From the NCBI RefSeq assembly GCF_001422245.1, contig NZ_LMMM01000002.1, forward strand, positions 855-64,854: 64,000 nt of DNA, written 5' to 3'. Source of the stretch: Rhizobium sp. Leaf262. Lineage in GTDB: Bacteria; Pseudomonadota; Alphaproteobacteria; Rhizobiales; Rhizobiaceae. The notes beneath the pieces were generated by a model. That model ran no database searches and was not told where the DNA came from. It saw only the letters and a list, made by a program, of their open reading frames with translations. Each line of letters opens with the position of its first letter. Position 1 is the stretch's first letter. Positions 11,300 to 19,467 of the stretch are shown one piece after another. Made by a program: the position numbers and the translations under genes.

Positions 11300-12844
11300 T
11301 TGACCAGTTTTAGCGAACTCGGCCTCTCCGAAAAAATCGTGGCCGGCGTCACCCAGCTCGGTTACACCACGCCGACCCCTATCCAGGCAAAAGCTATCCC
11401 GCTTCTTCTGGAAGGTCGCGACATGATCGGTCTTGCACAGACCGGCACAGGCAAGACGGCCGCTTTCGGCCTGCCGATCATCGAAATGCTGCTGAAGCAG
11501 CCGGATCGCCCTGCCAACCGCACCACCCGCACCCTTATTCTGGCTCCGACACGCGAACTGGTGAACCAGATCGGCGAGAGCCTTCGCGGTTTCGTGCGCA
11601 AGACGCATTTGAAGATCAATCAGGTCGTGGGCGGCGCGTCCATCAACAAGCAGCAGCTTCAGCTGGAAAAAGGCACGGACATTCTCGTTGCCACGCCCGG
11701 CCGTCTGCTCGACCTTATCTCGCGCAACGCGATTTCGCTGTCGAAGGTGACTTTCCTTGTGCTCGACGAAGCCGACCAGATGCTGGACCTCGGCTTCATT
11801 CACGACCTGCGCAAGATTTCCAAGATGGTGCCTGCCAACCGTCAGACGCTGCTGTTTTCGGCCACCATGCCGAACTCGATCGCTGATCTGGCCAGCAGCT
11901 ACCTGACCAACCCGGTCACCGTTCAGGTCACACCTCCGGGCAAGGCCGCCGACAAGGTGGAACAGTATGTTCACTTCGTTGCAGGCAAGAACGACAAGAC
12001 CGAGCTTCTCAAGAAGACGCTCAACGAAAATCCGGACAGCCGCTCTATCGTATTCCTGCGCACCAAGCATGGCGCTGAAAAGCTGTCCAAGTATCTGGAG
12101 CATATCGGCTTCAAGGTTGCCTCCATCCATGGCAACAAGAGCCAGGGTCAGCGTGAACGTGCGTTGAAGGGCTTCAAGGACGGCGAATTCAAGGTTCTGG
12201 TTGCGACTGACGTTGCTGCACGCGGTATCGATATTCCGGCTGTGACGCATGTCTTCAACTATGATCTGCCAGAGGTGGCTGACGCCTATGTGCACCGCAT
12301 CGGCCGTACGGCCCGTGCCGGTCTTGATGGTATCGCGATTGCTTTCTGCGCACCGGACGAAACCCGCCTGCTGCATGACGTCGAAAAGCTGATGAAGATC
12401 GAAATTCCGGTCCTTTCCGGCGAACGTCCGGCAGGTCTGGCAAGCCCATCGCGTGGTAACAACAACCGTGGCGGCAATGGTGGCAATCGCGGCAGCGCGA
12501 ACGGCCCTCGTCGTCAGGGTGGCGAGCGCGCCCATGGCGACCGTCCGGCACGTGGCCCCCGTGAAGGTGGGCATCGCGAAGGTGGTCATCGTGATGGTGG
12601 ACGCCGCAATGGCGATTTCCGTGGCCAGCGCGCTGGCGAATTCGCACCGGTTGAGCGTGACAACGATCTCGAAGTCACGTCCGACTTCAAGCGTCCGAAG
12701 GCAGACGCTGCACCGGGCAAGCCAGCTGGCAACCGCAATCATCGCGGTGGTCAGGGTCGTCCGGCCCGCAAGGCAGGCTCTTTCGCTCCCGCCGGTCAGG
12801 GTCGTCCTGCTGGCAAGGCCGGTGGTGGCCGCAAGCGCGGCTGA
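11300..12844 (+). CDS. DEAD-box ATP-dependent RNA helicase, RhlE-like
   Basis: 514 aa from a TTG at 11300 with GAAAGG 8 nt upstream. All DEAD-box motifs are present in order: Q motif (YTTPTPIQAKAIP), I (AQTGTGKT), Ia (PTRELV), Ib (TPGRLLDL), II (DEAD in VLDEADQMLD), III (SAT), then the helicase C domain with ARGID and YVHRIGRTARAG. The last ~130 residues form a basic Gly/Arg-rich tail with RGG-like and GGHR repeats, which bind RNA non-specifically. The family remodels structured RNA, often in ribosome assembly or cold adaptation. It is a single-gene unit with its own terminator. Confidence 0.93.
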   Translation: MTSFSELGLSEKIVAGVTQLGYTTPTPIQAKAIPLLLEGRDMIGLAQTGTGKTAAFGLPIIEMLLKQPDRPANRTTRTLILAPTRELVNQIGESLRGFVRKTHLKINQVVGGASINKQQLQLEKGTDILVATPGRLLDLISRNAISLSKVTFLVLDEADQMLDLGFIHDLRKISKMVPANRQTLLFSATMPNSIADLASSYLTNPVTVQVTPPGKAADKVEQYVHFVAGKNDKTELLKKTLNENPDSRSIVFLRTKHGAEKLSKYLEHIGFKVASIHGNKSQGQRERALKGFKDGEFKVLVATDVAARGIDIPAVTHVFNYDLPEVADAYVHRIGRTARAGLDGIAIAFCAPDETRLLHDVEKLMKIEIPVLSGERPAGLASPSRGNNNRGGNGGNRGSANGPRRQGGERAHGDRPARGPREGGHREGGHRDGGRRNGDFRGQRAGEFAPVERDNDLEVTSDFKRPKADAAPGKPAGNRNHRGGQGRPARKAGSFAPAGQGRPAGKAGGGRKRG

Positions 12845-12866
12845 TCCTAGCCCGACTTAACAATGA

Positions 12867-12895
12867 ACGCCCGGATGAAAATCCGGGCGTTTTTC
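12867..12895 (+). terminator. Rho-independent terminator after the helicase
   Basis: Perfect 10-bp stem ACGCCCGGAT / ATCCGGGCGT closed by a GAAA tetraloop, followed by TTTTT on the plus strand. It also separates the helicase from the converging mnmD. Confidence 0.92.
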
Positions 12896-12903
12896 GTTTC
12901 GGC

Positions 12904-13632
12904 CTAAACGGCGGGTTTCTGACCGCAGAGCATTTCGCGCTTGCCGGCAAAACCCGGTCTGCGCTCGACTTTAAAGCCTGCCGCGCCCAGATTGCGGCGA
13001 ACGAAACCGGCTGCCGCAAATGTGCCGAAGGTTCCACCAGGAGCCGTCTTTTCGAACACTGCCGACATGATCTCCAGCGACCACATCTCCGGATTCTTGG
13101 ATGGCGCAAAACCATCGAGATACCAGGCGTCGAATGTGTCAGTGCTTTGGCTGATCCCCTGCATGGCATCGCCGCAAAAGACGGTCAAACGGGTCTGCCC
13201 GTCCAGAGTGATGTCGATCCAGCCTTCCGGGTCTGACGGCCATTGCGCGACGAAGGCCTTGCGCTCTTCATCGAGTTGCGGCCAGTGGGACAGTGCCCGA
13301 TCCAGCTCGTGGGCGGTCATCGGGTAAAGCTCGAAGGATACGAAATGCAGCTGTGCATCGGCAGGTCTTGAGAGCTTCCACTGACGCCATGTCTCGCACA
13401 GGTTCAGCGCCGTGCCGAAACCAAGCTCGCCGATGCGGAACGTTCCCTGTGCTGTTTCCCAGCGTTCCGGCAAGCCGTTGCCAGCAAGCGAAACGTGGCT
13501 GCATTCCTGCCTGCCATCGGTCTGGCAATAAAAATGGTCGCCAAAGGCCAACGAATAGGGCATATCGCCCTTTCGCCAATCCAGCATGTTTGAACCGGCT
13601 CGTTGCGGCCCACTGTTATCGAGGTGTGTCAT
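12904..13632 (-). CDS. mnmD: tRNA 5-methylaminomethyl-2-thiouridine methyltransferase MnmD
   Basis: About 242 aa from the ATG at 13632 (a TTG two codons upstream is possible). The N-terminus has the family's WRKGD-PYS-FGDHFY pattern, followed by the SAM-binding motif GELGFGTALNLCETW and DAWYLDGFAPSKNPEMW, which is diagnostic for the methyltransferase half of MnmC. It methylates nm5s2U to mnm5s2U at the tRNA wobble position. In E. coli this domain is fused to an FAD oxidoreductase; here it is a free protein, with a related FAD oxidoreductase gene divergent and immediately adjacent. The two start codons share the palindrome CATG at 13630-13633. Confidence 0.9.
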   Translation of the reverse strand: MTHLDNSGPQRAGSNMLDWRKGDMPYSLAFGDHFYCQTDGRQECSHVSLAGNGLPERWETAQGTFRIGELGFGTALNLCETWRQWKLSRPADAQLHFVSFELYPMTAHELDRALSHWPQLDEERKAFVAQWPSDPEGWIDITLDGQTRLTVFCGDAMQGISQSTDTFDAWYLDGFAPSKNPEMWSLEIMSAVFEKTAPGGTFGTFAAAGFVRRNLGAAGFKVERRPGFAGKREMLCGQKPAV

Positions 13633-14824
13633 GGTCAAAGCCGATAGTCTTCCCGATCAGACAGGTCAATCACCTTTGCCATCCAGCGTGTCGTTGTTGA
13701 TCATCGGCGGCGGTATCATGGGCCTTTGGGCTGCAGTGAAGGCAGAGCGCTTGGGCATTGACACGCTGCTGGTGGATGCAGGCAAAATCGGTAGCGGTGC
13801 CAGCGGTGGGCTTCTGGGTGCGCTGATGTCGCATATGCCGGATCGCTGGTCGGATAAAAAGCAGTTTCAGTTCGATGCCCTGCTGAACCTCGAAGCTGAA
13901 ATTGCAGCCGTGGAAGCCGAAACGGGTCTTTCTGCAGGCTACAGGCGCTGTGGACGCATCATTCCGCTGCCGAAACCGCATCTGCGGACCATTGCCGAGC
14001 GGCACCAAAACGACGCGCTGTCCAACTGGAGTACGGACGGCCACCAATTCCACTGGCATGTGCTGGATACGCCACCCGTCAATGGTTGGGTGGATGCCGC
14101 ATCGGGCGAGGCGGGTTTCGTGTATGACACCTTTGCAGCCAAGGTCTCTCCGCGGGCTTTCGTGGCGACGCTAGAAGTTTATTTGCGGCAATCCAGACAT
14201 GTGCGCCTGATCGAGAACTGCGGCGTTACGGCTTTGGACCCCAATGGCACGGCCACTTTGGCGAATGGCGAGAGCATCCACTTCGGCCATGCCATGGTCT
14301 CTGCGGGACATGGTTCCTTCCCGCTGCTTGGAGACGCGTTTAAGTTGTCTTCTGGTGCAAAGCTAGGTCAGCCGGTCAAAGGGCAGGCTGCATTGCTGCA
14401 GGCCCATATCGATCCGTCGATGCCGGTAGTGTTCCTGAATGGTCTCTACGTCGTGCCGCATGAAGACGGCACCGTTGCCATTGGCAGCACAAGTGAGGAG
14501 GAATTCGACGATCCCTTCACAACGGATGAGAGGCTGGAAACCTTGATTGCGCAGGCGCGGCAGATCGTTCCATCGCTTGAAGATGCCGAGGTGATCGAGC
14601 GTTGGGCCGGGCTGCGTCCCAAGGCAATCGGTCGCGACCCGATGGTCGGGCCGCATCCTAACCACCCGCGCGTTGTTGCGCATACGGGTGGTTTCAAGGT
14701 CAGTTTCGGCTTGGCGCATCGCCTGGCCGATGCCGCATTGGATGCGGTGCTGGGCAAGCCCATGCAGGTGCCCACCAGTTTTACGTTTGAAGATCACATT
14801 CGTGTTTTCAACCAAAAGATTTGA
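13631..14824 (+). CDS. FAD-dependent oxidoreductase of the DAO / MnmC-C family
   Basis: 397 aa from the ATG at 13631, which has GAGG 6 nt upstream; the 15-codon longer frame lacks this. The N-terminal Rossmann motif is LLIIGGGIMGLWAAVKAERLG, and later GLRPKAIGRDPMVGPHP and the C-terminal HTGGFKVSFGLAHRLAD fit glycine-oxidase/DAO enzymes. Divergence from mnmD suggests it does the MnmC(o) step (removal of the carboxymethyl group from cmnm5s2U), but general amino-acid or glycine oxidase activity is equally compatible with the sequence. The MnmC link is inference from position. Confidence 0.85.
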   Translation: MVKADSLPDQTGQSPLPSSVSLLIIGGGIMGLWAAVKAERLGIDTLLVDAGKIGSGASGGLLGALMSHMPDRWSDKKQFQFDALLNLEAEIAAVEAETGLSAGYRRCGRIIPLPKPHLRTIAERHQNDALSNWSTDGHQFHWHVLDTPPVNGWVDAASGEAGFVYDTFAAKVSPRAFVATLEVYLRQSRHVRLIENCGVTALDPNGTATLANGESIHFGHAMVSAGHGSFPLLGDAFKLSSGAKLGQPVKGQAALLQAHIDPSMPVVFLNGLYVVPHEDGTVAIGSTSEEEFDDPFTTDERLETLIAQARQIVPSLEDAEVIERWAGLRPKAIGRDPMVGPHPNHPRVVAHTGGFKVSFGLAHRLADAALDAVLGKPMQVPTSFTFEDHIRVFNQKI

Positions 14825-14930
14825 TTCGACAGCGTTTACGCGTCGTTAATCTGTCACGCAAATCACCTAACAGCTTGGCTTATGAACTATAACTGATGAA
14901 ACTCCGTTGAGGACGGCGAGGTGACGACGC

Positions 14931-15638
14931 ATGCGGTATGCCATTCATTTTACGCCTTCCCCAAATGATCCGCTGACGCATGTCGCTGCGGCGTGGCTGG
15001 GTCGTGACGTCTATTCCGGCCAGAGCGTGGAGCCGCCTGCGGTAACCAGCCTCGGCATGCAGGAGATTTCCTATCACACCGCGCTGCCACGCCGGTATGG
15101 TTTCCACGGCGCGATCAAAGCGCCATTCCGCTTGATGGATGATGTCAGTGAAGCGGCGCTGCTGCGCGCCCTGATGCATTTCGCAGGTACGCATCAACCC
15201 TTCACGCTGCCACCGCTGGAAATCGCCAAACTCGGCAATGTCTATGGTCTGGTGCCCTCCTGGCAATCGGAAACGCTGAATTTTCTGGCCGCCAGTGTGG
15301 TGCAGGAGTTCGACCGTTATCGCGCACCCCTGTCCGATGCGGATATCGACCGTGCCGACCCGGATCGTCTTTCGGCCACGCAACTGACCAATCTGCACCG
15401 CTGGGGCCACCCATATGTTATGGACGAGTTCCGCTTTCAGATGATGCTGACCGGCGGTGTGATGCCAGCAGATTGTCCCCGCGTCGAGCGGGCGGTGCGC
15501 GGCGTGTTCGAGCCTTTGCTGGAGCGGCAGGTCGATTTCTCCAACCTCGCGCTTTTCGTGGAAGATGAGCCGGGCGCTCCGTTCCGCGTCCATTCGCTGC
15601 ACCCGATGGGGCGTGTCTCCGCCCGCAAGATTGCATAA
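14931..15638 (+). CDS. DUF1045 / 2H-phosphoesterase-like protein
   Basis: 235 aa, ATG with GAGGTGA 7 nt upstream. It matches the DUF1045 family (also annotated as a putative phosphonate metabolism protein): MRYAIHFTP, YGFHGAIKAPF (His59), and FRFQMMLTGGV near residue 170. The fold has the 2H phosphoesterase layout. In the members I recall, the second motif is F-H-x-T-L-T-G; here the His is Gln (FQMMLTG), so one catalytic His seems to be lost. No phn genes are nearby; it precedes the ureide operon by 75 bp on the same strand. Confidence 0.82.
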   Translation: MRYAIHFTPSPNDPLTHVAAAWLGRDVYSGQSVEPPAVTSLGMQEISYHTALPRRYGFHGAIKAPFRLMDDVSEAALLRALMHFAGTHQPFTLPPLEIAKLGNVYGLVPSWQSETLNFLAASVVQEFDRYRAPLSDADIDRADPDRLSATQLTNLHRWGHPYVMDEFRFQMMLTGGVMPADCPRVERAVRGVFEPLLERQVDFSNLALFVEDEPGAPFRVHSLHPMGRVSARKIA

Positions 15639-15713
15639 GTTCCGCCGAGAAAATGCTCTCGACTTTCCGGTCTGCGATGCTACCGTTCACGAAATTTGCG
15701 TGAAGGTGATTTG

Positions 15714-16637
15714 ATGATTTCCGCTGACTATCCCCGCAACCTCATCGGTTACGGTCGCAATACCCCTGATCCGAAATGGCCTGGCGATGCCAGAATTGCG
15801 GTGCAATTCGTCATCAATTACGAAGAGGGCGGCGAAAGCAGCATTCTTGACAGCGACAAGGCGTCCGAGTCGCTGCTGTCGGAAATCGTCGGTGCACAGC
15901 CCTGGCCGGGGCAGCGCAATCTCAATATGGAATCGATCTATGAATATGGCTCGCGCGCCGGTTTCTGGCGGCTATGGCGCATGTTCACAGACCTTGGTGT
16001 GACAACGACCGTCTATGGCGTGACCGCCGCCATGGCCCGCAACCCGGAAGCAGTAGTGGCGATGAAGGAAGCCGGATGGGAAATCGCCAGCCATGGCTAT
16101 CGCTGGCTGGAATATAAGGATTTTTCCGAAGAAGAAGAGCGCAAGCATGTGATTGAAGCCGTGCGGCTGCACACGGAACTGACCGGCGAGCGCCCCTACG
16201 GCATGTATCAGGGCAAGCCTTCAGACAATACATTGCGGCTCATCATGGAGGAGGGTGGTTTCCTCTATTCTTCGGATTCTTATGCCGATGATCTGCCGTA
16301 TTGGGTGAGAGGCTTGAAGGACGATCCTTTCCTGATCATTCCTTATACGCTTGAAACTAACGACATGCGCTTTGCCACGCCGCAGGGCTTCAATTCCGGC
16401 GATCAGTTCTTCACCTATCTGAAAGACGCCTTCGACGTACTGTATCAGGAAGGTGCCGAAGGTTCTGCCAAGATGATGAGCGTCGGCCTTCACTGCCGCC
16501 TCGTCGGGCGCCCCGGTCGTGCGGCGGCACTTCGCCGTTTCATCGAATATGTGCTTGGCCATGAGAAGGTCTGGATACCGCAACGTATCGAGATCGCCCG
16601 TCACTGGCATGCGCATCACAAGCCGGAGACGCTGTGA
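15714..16637 (+). CDS. puuE: Allantoinase PuuE (polysaccharide-deacetylase fold)
   Basis: 307 aa from the ATG at 15714, with GAAGGTG 5-6 nt before it, chosen over an upstream TTG. Family markers are YPRNLIGYGR, PDPKWPGDARIAVQFV, NYEEGGE, LNMESIYEYGSRAGFWRL, SHGYRW and LHCRLVGRPGR. PuuE is the cofactor-free allantoinase that opens S-allantoin to allantoate. It is the first gene of the ureide set and overlaps uraD by one base (TGATG), so they are translated together. The usual length is about 300-310 aa. Confidence 0.95.
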   Translation: MISADYPRNLIGYGRNTPDPKWPGDARIAVQFVINYEEGGESSILDSDKASESLLSEIVGAQPWPGQRNLNMESIYEYGSRAGFWRLWRMFTDLGVTTTVYGVTAAMARNPEAVVAMKEAGWEIASHGYRWLEYKDFSEEEERKHVIEAVRLHTELTGERPYGMYQGKPSDNTLRLIMEEGGFLYSSDSYADDLPYWVRGLKDDPFLIIPYTLETNDMRFATPQGFNSGDQFFTYLKDAFDVLYQEGAEGSAKMMSVGLHCRLVGRPGRAAALRRFIEYVLGHEKVWIPQRIEIARHWHAHHKPETL

Positions 16638-17134
16638 TGGTGGACAGGTCGGATTTCATCAGCCGTTTTGGCGGGGTGTTCGAGCATTCCCCTTTTATTG
16701 CGGAACGCGCTTACGATGCTGGCGACGTGGCTGAACCGCTGACGGCAGGCAATGTCCATGCGGCGCTCTGCACCCAGTTTCGCGCCGCCTCGCATGAGGA
16801 AAGGCTGGGCGTGCTGCGCGCTCACCCCGATCTTGCGGGCAAGCTGGCCATTGCCGGAGGCCTGACCGAAGACAGCCGCAAGGAGCAGGCAGGAGCAGGG
16901 CTCGACCGCCTCTCTCCTGAAGAGCATGCGCGGTTTACGCAGCTCAACGCCGCCTATGTCGAGAAGAACGGCTTTCCCTTCATCATAGCCGTCAAAGGCC
17001 TGACCAAGGACGATATTCTGCGCGCCTTCGAGACGCGCATAGACAATAACGCAGAAGACGAATTCACTACTGCAACGGCGCAGGTGGAAAAGATTGCCGG
17101 GCTACGACTATCCGCATTGCTGCCGGAAAGCTGA
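16637..17134 (+). CDS. uraD: 2-oxo-4-hydroxy-4-carboxy-5-ureidoimidazoline (OHCU) decarboxylase
   Basis: 165 aa from the ATG at 16637 (a GTG one codon upstream is also possible). The catalytic His is His63 in RAHPDLAGK, followed by the SRKEQAGAGLD and GFPFIIAVKG blocks of the family. It decarboxylates OHCU to S-allantoin, the third step after urate oxidation. It sits between puuE (1-bp overlap) and a toxin-antitoxin pair that begins 73 bp downstream; in many genomes the next gene is a ureide gene instead. Confidence 0.95.
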   Translation: MVDRSDFISRFGGVFEHSPFIAERAYDAGDVAEPLTAGNVHAALCTQFRAASHEERLGVLRAHPDLAGKLAIAGGLTEDSRKEQAGAGLDRLSPEEHARFTQLNAAYVEKNGFPFIIAVKGLTKDDILRAFETRIDNNAEDEFTTATAQVEKIAGLRLSALLPES

Positions 17135-17207
17135 TGAAACGCATGCGCCAGCAATCTGCTTTCCACATCACGGGCCGCACTCTATATTGTGGCGCAGGAG
17201 ACAAGCC

Positions 17208-17498
17208 ATGAGACCGTCAGAGGTGCTGGAAAAGAACCGGGAAGCGATCCGCGAAGCGACAAAACGCTTCAACGCGGCCAACCCCCGCGTGTTCGGCTCC
17301 GTGGCGCGAGGCGAGGATCGGCCCGATAGCGATCTTGATATTCTGGTGGATGCGCTGCCGGGCACGACCTTGTTCGATTTGGGTGGATTGCTGGAAGAAC
17401 TAAAGGAAATCCTTGGAGTAGAGGTTGATGTTCTGACCTCCGGCGGCCTCCACCCCGCCATGAAGGATCGTATCTTGCTGGAAGCCAAAGCTGTATGA
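17208..17498 (+). CDS. MNT-type minimal nucleotidyltransferase, MntA-like antitoxin
   Basis: 96 aa from the ATG at 17208 with AGGAG 7 nt upstream. The pattern G30-S31-x10-D42-x-D44 in FGSVARGEDRPDSDLDILVD is the nucleotidyltransferase active site. MNT proteins pair with HEPN proteins in type VII-like toxin-antitoxin modules, where the MntA antitoxin AMPylates its HEPN toxin near the active site. It overlaps the HEPN gene by 4 bp (ATGA), as is usual for such pairs. Its place inside the ureide operon is unusual. Confidence 0.92.
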   Translation: MRPSEVLEKNREAIREATKRFNAANPRVFGSVARGEDRPDSDLDILVDALPGTTLFDLGGLLEELKEILGVEVDVLTSGGLHPAMKDRILLEAKAV

Positions 17499-17857
17499 GT
17501 TCCGACCGGCTTCTCCTTTATCTTGACGAAATAGATTTAGCGGCATCCCGCGTGCAAAGCTTCATTCAAGGTATGGATGAAACAGCGTTTTCTTCCGATC
17601 AGCGTACCCAGATGGCGGTCATGATGGGACTTGCGCTCATTGGAGAGGCGGTCGCGAAGATCGACAAGTACAGTCCTGAGTTCTTACGCGAACATACTGA
17701 AATCCCTTGGATGAAAATCAAGGGCATGCGCAATCTCATTATCCACGATTATTTCCGGACTGAATTGTCAGTGGTCTGGAAGACGGTAACGGAAAGCATT
17801 CCCGATTTGCAGGCGCGCATGGCACTCATCAGAAACTGGCGTGCCCAAGGTGAATGA
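17495..17857 (+). CDS. HEPN-domain (DUF86/HepT-like) RNase toxin
   Basis: 120 aa. The HEPN active motif R-x4-H-x-Y is intact: Arg79, His84 and Tyr86 in GMRNLIIHDYF. Helical throughout, of normal length. HepT toxins cleave RNA when not neutralised by the MNT partner encoded just upstream (4-bp overlap). The next gene, allA, starts only 3 bp after this stop, so toxin and ureide genes are probably on one mRNA. Function is inferred from family; activity of this pair is untested as far as I know. Confidence 0.92.
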   Translation: MSSDRLLLYLDEIDLAASRVQSFIQGMDETAFSSDQRTQMAVMMGLALIGEAVAKIDKYSPEFLREHTEIPWMKIKGMRNLIIHDYFRTELSVVWKTVTESIPDLQARMALIRNWRAQGE

Positions 17858-17860
17858 ATT

Positions 17861-18361
17861 TTGACTGAATTTCTTGAAATCCTGCCTCTGACCCAACAGG
17901 CATTTGCGCCCTTTGGCGATGTTCTCGAGGCAGATCCTGCCAGCATGCGGATCATCAATGGTGGCAATACCGAGCGGTATCATGCGCTCGGCGCACCGGA
18001 TGTGACGGGCGAGGGCGCGCGTGTCGTGATGAACCTGTTTCGGGGCAAGGCGCGCCAGTTTCCCTATACCGTCGACATGATGGAGCGCCACCCGCTGGGC
18101 AGCCAGAGCTTTACGCCGCTGTCCGGCAAGCCGTTTCTCGTCGTTGTATCAGCCGATGAGCAGGGCAGGCCGGGGAAGCCGAAGGTATTTCTGTCCCGCG
18201 CCGATCAGGGTGTGAATTACCATCGCAATGTCTGGCACCATCCGCTGATGGCCATCGGCTCCACCAGTGATTTTCTGGTTGTGGATCGCGATGGGCCGGG
18301 CAACAATCTGGAAGAGTTTTTCTTCGATCAGCCCTATTTCATTTCGGAGCCCACGCCATGA
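17861..18361 (+). CDS. allA: Ureidoglycolate lyase
   Basis: 166 aa from a TTG at 17861, with AAGGTG about 9 nt upstream in the end of the HEPN gene. Family markers are [39 protein letters not shown] and [11 protein letters not shown]. The enzyme splits ureidoglycolate into glyoxylate and urea at the end of the ureide pathway. It overlaps uraH by 4 bp (ATGA). No allantoicase or allantoate amidohydrolase is in the window, so the enzyme that supplies its substrate is elsewhere. Confidence 0.93.
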   Translation: MTEFLEILPLTQQAFAPFGDVLEADPASMRIINGGNTERYHALGAPDVTGEGARVVMNLFRGKARQFPYTVDMMERHPLGSQSFTPLSGKPFLVVVSADEQGRPGKPKVFLSRADQGVNYHRNVWHHPLMAIGSTSDFLVVDRDGPGNNLEEFFFDQPYFISEPTP

Positions 18362-18714
18362 CCGGTCTTACCACCCATGTTCTCGATGCGGCCCACGGTA
18401 CGCCAGCGCAGGGATTGAAGATCGACCTTTACCGGCTCGAAGGCGACAGCCGTGAGAAGCTGAAGACGGTGGAGACCAACAGCGATGGCCGTGTCGATGG
18501 CGGGCCGCTGCTGATCGGCGAGGATTTTCGGGCGGGGCAGTATGAGCTTGTGTTCCATGCGGGCGATTATCTGAGAACCAAAGGTCTGGTTCTGCCGGAA
18601 CCTGCCTTTCTCGACATCATACCCATTCGTTTCGGCATAGCCGACGAGAGCGGACACTACCACGTTCCCTTGCTCCTCTCGCCCTATAGCTATTCTACTT
18701 ACCGCGGAAGCTGA
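18358..18714 (+). CDS. uraH: 5-Hydroxyisourate hydrolase (transthyretin-like)
   Basis: 118 aa. Transthyretin-like fold with THVLD at the N-terminus and the diagnostic C-terminal YRGS. It hydrolyses 5-hydroxyisourate, the product of PuuD, to OHCU for UraD. It starts within the last codons of allA (ATGA overlap), and the phosphoesterase gene follows 6 bp later. Normal family length. Confidence 0.95.
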   Translation: MTGLTTHVLDAAHGTPAQGLKIDLYRLEGDSREKLKTVETNSDGRVDGGPLLIGEDFRAGQYELVFHAGDYLRTKGLVLPEPAFLDIIPIRFGIADESGHYHVPLLLSPYSYSTYRGS

Positions 18715-18720
18715 CCCCCG

Positions 18721-19461
18721 ATGATCTTTGCTGCCATTGCCGATATCCATGGAAACTACGCGGCACTGGACGCGGTACTTAGGGATATCGAGAGGCTTGG
18801 TATTCCTGATATCGTCAATCTCGGTGATTGTTTCAGCGGTCCACTGGAGGCCGGTCGCACGGCTGATGCTCTGGTGGGGCGCAACATCCCCACCGTTCGC
18901 GGCAATCATGACCGCGCCTTGATCGACCGCCCCTTCGAGATCATGGGCGATTGGGAAAAGCCAGCCCATATCCAGCTCTCGTCCGACCATTTTGACTGGT
19001 TGCAGGCTCTACCCTTCGATCTGGTGTTCAAGGATGTGGCCTATTGCTGCCACGGATCGCCCAAGGATGATCTGGAATATTGGCTGGAGACGCTTTTACC
19101 GGAAGGCGTTCTGCATCAGCGTCCGTTGGCGGAAATCGAGGCGCTTGCGGATGGTATCCAGCAGCCACTCATGCTGTGCGGCCACACACATATTGCCCGC
19201 ACGGTCCAACTGTCTGACGGTCGATTGATCGTCAATCCCGGCAGTGTCGGTTGCCCGGGGTGGAAGGATGACGAGCCTTTCTACCATCAGGTCGAAGCCG
19301 GTCATCCATTGGCAAGCTACGCGGTGTTGGAAGAAACGCCACAGGGCTGGCAGGTCTATTTCCGGCAGGTGCGCTACGACAGCGGCGCGATGGGAGAACT
19401 CGCCCGTGCCAATGGCATGCCGGGTCTCGGCAAGGCCATCGCTACCGGCTGGCTGGGCTGA
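18721..19461 (+). CDS. Calcineurin-like metallophosphoesterase
   Basis: 246 aa. Metal-binding motifs of the family are present in order: ADIHGNYAAL (D-x-H), NLGDCFSGP (GD), RGNHDRAL (GNHD), then LCGHTHIA (GH-x-H). It resembles the YfcE/PA4781-like cytoplasmic phosphodiesterases; the substrate is unknown. It is 6 bp downstream of uraH and so could be the last gene of the ureide operon, though no role in purine breakdown is known. Start codon ATG without a strong Shine-Dalgarno, consistent with coupling to uraH. Confidence 0.88.
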   Translation: MIFAAIADIHGNYAALDAVLRDIERLGIPDIVNLGDCFSGPLEAGRTADALVGRNIPTVRGNHDRALIDRPFEIMGDWEKPAHIQLSSDHFDWLQALPFDLVFKDVAYCCHGSPKDDLEYWLETLLPEGVLHQRPLAEIEALADGIQQPLMLCGHTHIARTVQLSDGRLIVNPGSVGCPGWKDDEPFYHQVEAGHPLASYAVLEETPQGWQVYFRQVRYDSGAMGELARANGMPGLGKAIATGWLG

Positions 19462-19467
19462 TCCCGA

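Noticed and set aside
11297-12742. 481-codon minus-strand frame over the helicase
   Set aside because: It lies fully antisense to the DEAD-box gene, has no family character, and is explained by high GC and lack of stops in the opposite frame.
12453-12860. Repetitive GC-rich tail of the helicase gene as a possible separate gene or repeat array
   Set aside because: The GGHR/RGG-like repeats are in frame with the helicase and are a usual RNA-binding tail.
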